From assembly GCA_900472295.1 (NCBI GenBank), contig UCIA01000004.1, positions 182,001-246,000 of the forward strand: a DNA stretch of 64,000 bases, given 5' to 3'. The DNA comes from Hyphomicrobiales bacterium. GTDB lineage: Bacteria; Pseudomonadota; Alphaproteobacteria; Rhizobiales; Rhizobiaceae. Below, in pieces: positions 59,260 through 64,000 of the stretch (its first letter is position 1; each line of letters opens with the position of its first letter). The position numbers and the translations under genes were made by a program. The notes beneath the pieces are model-generated. The model was not told where the DNA came from. It ran no database searches and saw nothing but the letters and a program-made list of their open reading frames with translations.

Positions 59260-60417
59260 TCAGCCTCCGTAGGGTTCGAGCACGAGATCGCGCGTCACGA
59301 CGACACGCACATCAAAGCCCGGCCGTATCGTCAGCGTCGGTGCGATGTTGAGCTGGCGCTGGACGATCTGCTGGCCCACCTGGCTGAGGCTGTCGGAGGC
59401 GGCGCCGCGCAAGGCGCGCACGATGTCACTTTCCTGGCCGGACGAGCCGGCCCCCGCGCCAACGCTGAGGATGGTGGTGAGTGCGGCCGCCTTGAACAGG
59501 TCAGCCCAATGGTAGTCCACGCCGTCCTCAAGGCCGGCATAGCCTTGAGCGTCAGTGCCAGGCTGGCGTTCAAGGACAATGGAGCGTCCGTTGGGAAAGA
59601 CCAGCCTGCTCCACACAAGCAGGACGCGCCGCTGGCCGAAGCCGACGCCGTTGTCGTATTGGCCAATAACGCGAGTACCTTGCGGGATCAGCAGTGATCG
59701 ACCCGTCGGACTGTCATAGACATTTTCGGTGACCTGGGCGGTGATCTGACCGGGCAGATCGGAACGGATACCGGTGATGAGGGCGGCCGGGATGACGGAC
59801 CCTGCCTGAAGCACATAGGGCGACGCCGGCGGCGTGACGCGATCCGGCGCCAAGGTGCGCCGGTCAGTGGCCGCATTCAGAAAACCGAGTTGACGGTCTG
59901 GGTTGGTCGACTGGCCGATCTGACCGGCAAGGTCGGGGCCGACAGGGTTCGTCGGAGCAATCCCTCCGGGCGAGGTTTCGGCCATCGCCGCGGTTGACTG
60001 CCCTGTCTGGAAGAAAACGCGCGAGGTTCGGGCCGCCTCCTCTTCGGCCCGCCGACGCTGTTCCGCCTCATCGACCATGGGTGTCGCGATCGTTGGCGCC
60101 ACGACGGGCTGTCCCTTGTTCTGTGCATCAAGCATCGGCCGGCCGAGATCGCCGGGTAGCGGCGGCCCAAGAACGGGACCAGTGTAATCGCGCGGCAGGC
60201 TGGCCAGCCCATCGGCCGGCTGCCGATTGGACGTCGAGTAGAGTTCGTCGCCATGCCTGCCGGTTTCCCCCGTTTGAAGCGCGTAGACCAGCGCGCCGCC
60301 GACGCCCAGCGATGCACATAAGCCGATGCCGGCGAGCACCTTGCGGGACAGGCGCGTGACGCGCGGCGGATCGGCGCGAAGCTGCATGGGGGCCGCCGGG
60401 ATTTCGTTCTCGTTCAT
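59260..60417 (-). CDS. trbI: TrbI/VirB10-like conjugal transfer protein
   Basis: 385 residues. A short cytosolic N-terminus leads to one membrane helix at about 26-47, then a Pro/Gln-rich linker (50-200) and the C-terminal VirB10 beta-barrel domain: 'LQAGSVIPAALITGIRSDLP', 'GQITAQVTENVYDSPTGRSL', 'LIPQGTRVIGQYDNGVGFGQ' and 'SIVLERQPGTDAQGYAGLED'. In a working type IV system it spans both membranes. Its ATG overlaps the stop of the repA-trbG chimera (ATGA). With the rest of the trb operon missing it cannot build a secretion channel alone. Confidence 0.93.
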   Translation of the reverse strand: MNENEIPAAPMQLRADPPRVTRLSRKVLAGIGLCASLGVGGALVYALQTGETGRHGDELYSTSNRQPADGLASLPRDYTGPVLGPPLPGDLGRPMLDAQNKGQPVVAPTIATPMVDEAEQRRRAEEEAARTSRVFFQTGQSTAAMAETSPGGIAPTNPVGPDLAGQIGQSTNPDRQLGFLNAATDRRTLAPDRVTPPASPYVLQAGSVIPAALITGIRSDLPGQITAQVTENVYDSPTGRSLLIPQGTRVIGQYDNGVGFGQRRVLLVWSRLVFPNGRSIVLERQPGTDAQGYAGLEDGVDYHWADLFKAAALTTILSVGAGAGSSGQESDIVRALRGAASDSLSQVGQQIVQRQLNIAPTLTIRPGFDVRVVVTRDLVLEPYGG

Positions 60418-61235
60418 GGGTGCTCCCCTCCCCTTTGACGAAATGCCTTCTTTGCATTCGGCGCCGCATTGGTGCCTGACATCCAAAGACCTCTCCGCGT
60501 CGCATCGGCGCGAACGATCCTGACGGTCTGTTGCTGCTTGCCACTGCCAAGCCGCAATTCCGCCGCGCCAAACAGGCGGTCGACGATCAGGGTGTTCTGG
60601 TAGACGCGGCTGTTGGCGATTTCGGCCTCGCCGTCCGGGCCGATGACGAAGATGGGCGGCATCTCGCCTTGCACGATCCCGCCTGGAAACTGGACCATGA
60701 CGGCGCGATAGAACCAGTCGGGCAGGATCAATTCGACGCCGAGCGGGCGGCCGTCTCGATCGAAGCGCTCCTGCCATTCATTGATCCATGAGAAGCGATG
60801 GCGCCGGCCTTCCACAGGCTGGCGAAGGGAGGTGACGACGCTTGTCGACTGCAGGCGATCGAGCGCCGCCTTCAGGCGCAGATAGTCTCGCTTCGAGACA
60901 CCGCGGCCGACGAAGGTGAGCATTTCGTATGGTGTCGCAGCCATCAGGCGCGACGTGCGCAATCCGGCGTCCCGCGCGCTGACGATCTGGCTCGCGGCCC
61001 AGATCAGGATATCGGCATCCCAGATCGTCGCCATGCCGTGGTCGGGCATCGCTTCGACACGGATCGCGACATCGCCGGCGCGAAAGTCGATCGGCGCGAT
61101 GCGCCTGGATTTGGCGAGCGAGAAAAAGGGATAGGCCATGAGGTCCTGCGCATCGCGTGGCGCGACGACACCTGGCAGCGCGTGGAACAGATCAAGCTGT
61201 CCGCGTTCCGACGGTTGGCGTGTGCGTCCAGACAT
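60414..61235 (-). CDS. chimera of RepA N-terminus and TrbG C-terminus
   Basis: 273 residues. Residues 1-179 are the ICE replication initiator RepA (RPA family): 'ERGQLDLFHALPGVVAPRDA', 'RIAPIDFRAGDVAIRVEAM', 'IWDADILIWAASQIVSARDA' and 'VELILPDWFYRAV'. From about 180 the chain is the end of TrbG/VirB9: 'VQFPGGIVQGEMPPIFVIGP' and 'TLIVDRLFGAAELRLGSG'. A deletion with one end in repA and one in trbG, at about 60695-60700, fused them in frame. The product lacks the RepA C-terminus and most of TrbG, so neither activity is expected. The ATG lacks a good ribosome binding site. Confidence 0.85.
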   Translation of the reverse strand: MSGRTRQPSERGQLDLFHALPGVVAPRDAQDLMAYPFFSLAKSRRIAPIDFRAGDVAIRVEAMPDHGMATIWDADILIWAASQIVSARDAGLRTSRLMAATPYEMLTFVGRGVSKRDYLRLKAALDRLQSTSVVTSLRQPVEGRRHRFSWINEWQERFDRDGRPLGVELILPDWFYRAVMVQFPGGIVQGEMPPIFVIGPDGEAEIANSRVYQNTLIVDRLFGAAELRLGSGKQQQTVRIVRADATRRGLWMSGTNAAPNAKKAFRQRGGEHP

Positions 61236-61252
61236 AGGGGAGATCGGCGAGC

Positions 61253-61534
61253 TCAGCGCCTTTCGCGCCCGGCATAGGCAATCAGGCGGGCGGCTTGAGG
61301 CTTGGCCGGCAGCACCGAGCCATGCGGATCGGATGTCGACGTCATCGCCCCGCGCTGGACCCAGGCCTGGAGGTCTCCGACGGCGTAGACGACGCGGCCG
61401 CCGAGTTTTCGATAGGCAGGCCCGGTGCCGTAGGTGCGATGTTTTTCCAGCGTACGCGCAGAAAGGCTGAGGAAATGCGCTGCTTCCGAAGTGCGCAGGT
61501 AGCGCGGCGGCAATGGCGCGGCGTCGGCATTCAT
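61253..61534 (-). CDS. AlpA/excisionase-type helix-turn-helix protein
   Basis: 93 residues. 'RYLRTSEAAHFLSLSARTLE' and 'KHRTYGTGPAYRKLGGRVVY' followed by 'AVGDLQAWVQRGAM' is the MerR-like HTH_17 fold of excisionase-type proteins, found just ahead of repA in this ICE family. AAGGAGACATCCC precedes the ATG. Probably regulates the replication genes of the element; it still looks intact. Confidence 0.85.
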   Translation of the reverse strand: MNADAAPLPPRYLRTSEAAHFLSLSARTLEKHRTYGTGPAYRKLGGRVVYAVGDLQAWVQRGAMTSTSDPHGSVLPAKPQAARLIAYAGRERR

Positions 61535-61644
61535 GGGATGTCTCCTTGCGGCCGTCGCGTTGAACGGCGATCGATGGCCAGGATGGAGCAGCGTGGGGAC
61601 GGTGATCAGGTGCGCAATTGCGGGCCGCTATTTCGCACCGCCAA

Positions 61645-61735
61645 AAGGGCTTCAGGCAGTGGCGCCGAAGCGCGCAGCAATTGTGATAGCCGCGCTCGAC
61701 CATCTTCACGCCATCGCGCATCAAGCAACGCATCC
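61645..61735 (-). pseudogene. possible DUF2285 3' remnant
   Basis: The minus strand reads 'CLMRDGVKMVERGYHN' and, after a one-base shift, 'LLRASAPLPEA', close to the usual end of DUF2285 proteins. Those genes normally stand between DUF736 and the AlpA-type gene, which is where this lies. Only about 25 codons remain. Confidence 0.35.
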
Positions 61736-61797
61736 GATGACAGGAAGCCCGGTTATGGGAGCCCGCGGCGCGGAAAGCTTCGACGGTCACCGGCAGA

Positions 61798-61829
61798 AGA
61801 CGCCTCGCCCGGTACCGGGCGAGGCGTCT
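61798..61829. terminator. perfect 32-base palindrome after the DUF736 gene
   Basis: Sixteen bases (AGACGCCTCGCCCGGT) are followed directly by their exact reverse complement. It begins 6 bases beyond the DUF736 stop codon. Probably a terminator or protein-binding site; no U-run is present. Confidence 0.6.
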
Positions 61830-61835
61830 GACAAT

Positions 61836-62162
61836 TCACTCGCCGTTGCGGTGGTTGGGGCGGGACCAGATCAGGCTGTGGCCGTCGCCTTCCTCGTCGG
61901 CGAAGAGGTTGGCGTAGATCGGAGCGGTGAAGCTCGGATCGTCCAGCTTGAGCCCGAGATAGTCGCGGCCCTCGGTGGAGCGCTTCGACCAGGCGGCGCC
62001 GATTTCGGCCTTGCCGACCACCACGCGGTGGCTTGGAGCGTTCTCGCCGCTGGCCCGGGTGTCGGGGGTGATGCGCACGCCCTTGGCCTGGACGCTGAGT
62101 GTGACAATCTCGCCGGTGAACTCGTTCGCATTGGTCTTCTTGAAAGTGCCGATGGTAGCCAT
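61836..62162 (-). CDS. DUF736 protein of a conjugative element
   Basis: 108 residues: 'MATIGTFKKTNANEFTGEIV', 'SHRVVVGKAEIGAAWSKRST', 'GRDYLGLKLDDPSFTAPIYA' and 'NLFADEEGDGHSLIWSRPN'. A full-length DUF736, a compact beta-rich protein that marks alphaproteobacterial ICEs and plasmids. CGGAGACTGAAA precedes the ATG. Function unknown; the gene looks intact. Confidence 0.93.
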   Translation of the reverse strand: MATIGTFKKTNANEFTGEIVTLSVQAKGVRITPDTRASGENAPSHRVVVGKAEIGAAWSKRSTEGRDYLGLKLDDPSFTAPIYANLFADEEGDGHSLIWSRPNHRNGE

Positions 62163-62871
62163 TTTCAGTCTCCGTTTTCTCGTTTCCGAGCCCGCACCAT
62201 GCGACCTCGATGGCGATCGCGAGGCCGAAGGCGACCGCCGCCGCATCGCTTGCGACCGCAGCAAAGCGGAGGATGGCGCAGGCGCGCGTTTCTTGGTTCC
62301 GCGAGAAATGGGCTTTGCCCAGGGGAAGAAACGCGCGACGCGCCATTGCGGCATAGGCGGTCGAGGCTTCAGCCGTCCTTCGGCCAGATCAGCCCGTTCG
62401 AGAGGTCGTTGGTGCGCTCGGCGAAATGAAGGGGGAGGCAACGGCGGCATCTGTGGCTCAGAGAAAAGCGGATCCGTTCGCCAGGATGTCAGCCTGCAGT
62501 GGCTTGCCCGGCACCAAGCCTTCGCCCGTCCGGTGCCAAGCGAACGACAACACATTACGAGGGTCCTATTTTGGGCCGAGAGAAGACAGTCCGCTTTTGT
62601 TCGTGTGTGAACAAAGACGGACATTCTAACGCCAGAGATCTCAGCAAGTGCGTCCCTCTGATAGGTGGTAAAAAGACAAACTACGGTGTCCAGCGCGCCA
62701 GCGCCGCAGCACAAACTGCGGCGGCGCTGGACGGCGCGTCGGACTGCCGGATTGCCACGTGCCAGTCCAGGCCGACACCCTGCAGTCGCTTGCACGATGA
62801 GTTTGGTCTTAGCCATTGCGCACGTCGCAACGGCGTCGCAATCCAAACGGTGTCGCTGCAGCAGGTTGGTG
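62163..62871. other. intergenic region, probable edge of the ICE remnant
   Basis: No supported gene. An imperfect GC-rich hairpin lies at about 62698-62735 (CCAGCGCCGCAG / CTGCGGCGGCGCTGG). I found no tRNA end or direct repeat that would mark an attachment site. Confidence 0.35.
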
Positions 62872-63315
62872 TCAGCTCTCCACATCAGGACCGTTTGAGC
62901 TTTGCACCACGATGCCACCCCAGTCCTCGGGCACTACATCTGCTATCGACTGCGAAAAGGTCCAATTGTGGCCGGCGAGGTCACGGCAGGAATATTGACG
63001 CTCGCCATAGGGATGGCTCGTTGGGCCGCTGAGAATAACTGCGCCATGCCGCGCGGCTCGTCTGTGGTGCGCGTCGACATCCTCGACGCGTACCATCACT
63101 GCGAATGGCCCATCTGTCCGCGTCAGTCCGAGAGACTTCAATTCTGTGACAACGACGGCGCCGTCTCCCAAGCCGAGCTGGGCACGGTGATTGCCAATCA
63201 TCAGCCGTATTTCGAAGCCGAAGGCCTCGCAAAGCCAATGGCTGGCCGTCTCGACATCGGGATACGAAAGCACCGGTATGACCGTGCTCGTGGGCATCGA
63301 GCGGTTGTCGATCAT
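62872..63315 (-). CDS. VOC (glyoxalase/bleomycin-resistance) superfamily protein
   Basis: 147 residues: 'VIPVLSYPDVETASHWLCEA', 'FGFEIRLMIGNHRAQLGLGD', 'GPFAVMVRVEDVDAHHRRAA' and 'HPYGERQYSCRDLAGHNWTF'. The paired beta-alpha-beta-beta-beta modules with His/Glu metal positions are clear. Such proteins bind or modify small electrophiles; the substrate is unknown. TAGGAG lies 7 bases before the chosen ATG; an earlier ATG two codons upstream and a later one are alternatives. Confidence 0.85.
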   Translation of the reverse strand: MIDNRSMPTSTVIPVLSYPDVETASHWLCEAFGFEIRLMIGNHRAQLGLGDGAVVVTELKSLGLTRTDGPFAVMVRVEDVDAHHRRAARHGAVILSGPTSHPYGERQYSCRDLAGHNWTFSQSIADVVPEDWGGIVVQSSNGPDVES

Positions 63316-63367
63316 CCTCATCTCCTATGCTGCCTTGAAAGGGTTGAAGGCTCTCAGCGAAAAGCCT

Positions 63368-63793
63368 TCAACTATAGGGCGACCAACATTGTTGGCGAGG
63401 GCCGTTATAGGGCTGGTAGCTGTTGTCCCAGGCGCGGTAGGAGACGTAGCGCTCGTAACACCAGCGCACATGCGCTGCTTCCAATCGGACCGCGGGACTT
63501 GGCGCTACTGGCGCGACGGTCGCCGCCGCGACACCGGCGGCAAAGGCGGCGGCGGGGAACCAGTAGCCATTGTAGTAGCGGTAGCCGGGCCGCACACGGA
63601 CATAGCCCCGGTAGCCGTTGTAGTAGTAGCCGCCGCCAACGACGTAGAAGCCGCGACGAAACCAGACCGGCGTCGGCGCTGTGGTTACCGATGCCGGGCC
63701 AGAAGCCGGCGCGACCGGCAAGGCCTCGGCCGGCGAGGCGAGCACTGTGGCGCCAATCATCAAACCGCACAACGCTGTGATTGTCCGTTTCAT
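63368..63793 (-). CDS. BA14K-family secreted protein
   Basis: 141 residues. Signal peptide 'MKRTITALCGLMIGATVLAS' cleaved after about 'AEA', a Gly/Tyr-rich middle ('VVGGGYYYNGYRGYVRVRP') and the C-terminal BA14K motif 'HVRWCYERYVSYRAWDNSYQ', 'PYNGPRQQCWSPYS' with two Cys. Named after the Brucella 14 kDa lectin-like immunoreactive protein; widespread in Hyphomicrobiales. AGGAGAAAAAG precedes the ATG. Probably periplasmic or surface exposed. Confidence 0.92.
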   Translation of the reverse strand: MKRTITALCGLMIGATVLASPAEALPVAPASGPASVTTAPTPVWFRRGFYVVGGGYYYNGYRGYVRVRPGYRYYNGYWFPAAAFAAGVAAATVAPVAPSPAVRLEAAHVRWCYERYVSYRAWDNSYQPYNGPRQQCWSPYS

Positions 63794-63832
63794 CTTTTTC
63801 TCCTGTTGGATGGAGGTTGAAGGGTTAAGGCA

Positions 63833-64000
63833 TTACTGACGCCGGAGCGCCCGCAGTTCGGAGATCGAAAGCGCTCCGTCGCCATTCGTGTCCGCCTGCA
63901 GCAGCCGGTCGGGAATAAAGGCGGCAAACTCGTCGCGCGAAATCCTGCCGTCGCCATTGCGGTCGATGCGGCTGGCCTGTGCCTGGAAGCCGGCGAACTG
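63833..64000 (-). CDS. EF-hand protein, C-terminal part (runs off the right edge)
   Basis: The last 55 residues contain two EF-hand loops, 'DRNGDGRISRDEF' and 'DTNGDGALSISEL', ending in 'RALRRQ'. All acidic calcium-coordinating positions are present. Rhizobial proteins of this kind are usually small secreted calcium-binding proteins, but the N-terminus is outside the window. Same strand as the BA14K gene, 39 bases upstream of it, so cotranscription is possible. Confidence 0.85.
   Translation of the reverse strand, partial: QFAGFQAQASRIDRNGDGRISRDEFAAFIPDRLLQADTNGDGALSISELRALRRQ

Noticed and set aside
59033..62162. A functional, transferable ICE
   Set aside because: No relaxase, coupling protein or TrbB-TrbF genes, and repA and trbG are fused; only a remnant is present.

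Overview
The window looks like chromosome or genomic-island DNA of an alphaproteobacterium of the order Hyphomicrobiales, most likely Mesorhizobium or a close relative. The signs are high GC, a DUF768 small protein (a family I associate with Mesorhizobium), a Ros/MucR regulator, a BA14K-family protein, an HWE-type PAS kinase, many 35-100 residue rhizobial hypothetical proteins, and a RepA/DUF736/DUF2274/TrbI module typical of alphaproteobacterial integrative conjugative elements (ICEs). I saw no tRNA, rRNA, CRISPR array or transposase.

Layout. 0-10 kb: a truncated PAS protein, small stress-type proteins, Ku, an XRE regulator, several frameshifted small genes, a GFA/CENP-V protein, an AI-2E-family transporter and an M20 (RocB-like) peptidase. 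10.3-14.1 kb: intact ligD, flanked by the two halves of a second ATP-dependent ligase gene (ligC type), as if a 2.8 kb segment had inverted inside ligC. 14-24 kb: DUF892 ferritin-like, GlsB-type, DUF4112 and YidB proteins, a response regulator with an HWE kinase, an FAD/NAD(P)-binding protein, a broken HD phosphohydrolase and a transglutaminase-like protein. 24-34.6 kb: a Rieske oxygenase, a 1453-residue secreted PAN/beta-propeller/caspase protein, a long coiled-coil protein, an FHA-cyclase and a LysE exporter.

34.9-44.2 kb is a mosaic of very small genes, stem-loops and debris. It holds a translationally coupled YedK (SRAP) operon, DUF768, a stand-alone ATP-dependent DNA ligase and at least five further copies of that ligase's 3' end. 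Several copies sit directly before a different small gene. It also holds a 35-residue GTG-started peptide with a lasso-like YxxPxL leader motif and its own terminator.

44.4-56.2 kb is one long minus-strand catabolic operon under a TetR regulator. It encodes a sugar-type ABC importer (binding protein, two permeases, double ATPase), two SMP-30/strictosidine-synthase-like propellers (one fused to a permease), and an acyl-CoA ligase, SDR dehydrogenase and thiolase. Together these suggest uptake, hydrolysis, CoA activation and thiolytic cleavage of an unidentified compound. 56.4-58.6 kb has an HMG-CoA lyase fragment and a GAF-GGDEF-EAL protein.

59-62.2 kb is a decayed ICE. A RepA N-terminus is joined in frame to a TrbG C-terminus, so everything normally between them (ParA, relaxase, TraG, TrbB-TrbF) is gone; TrbI, DUF2274, an AlpA-type protein and DUF736 remain. 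The right end has a VOC protein, a BA14K protein and the 3' end of an EF-hand gene. DNA-repair themes (Ku, LigD, LigC remnants, a further ligase, YedK) recur, and the many frameshifted or chimeric genes point to frequent rearrangement.
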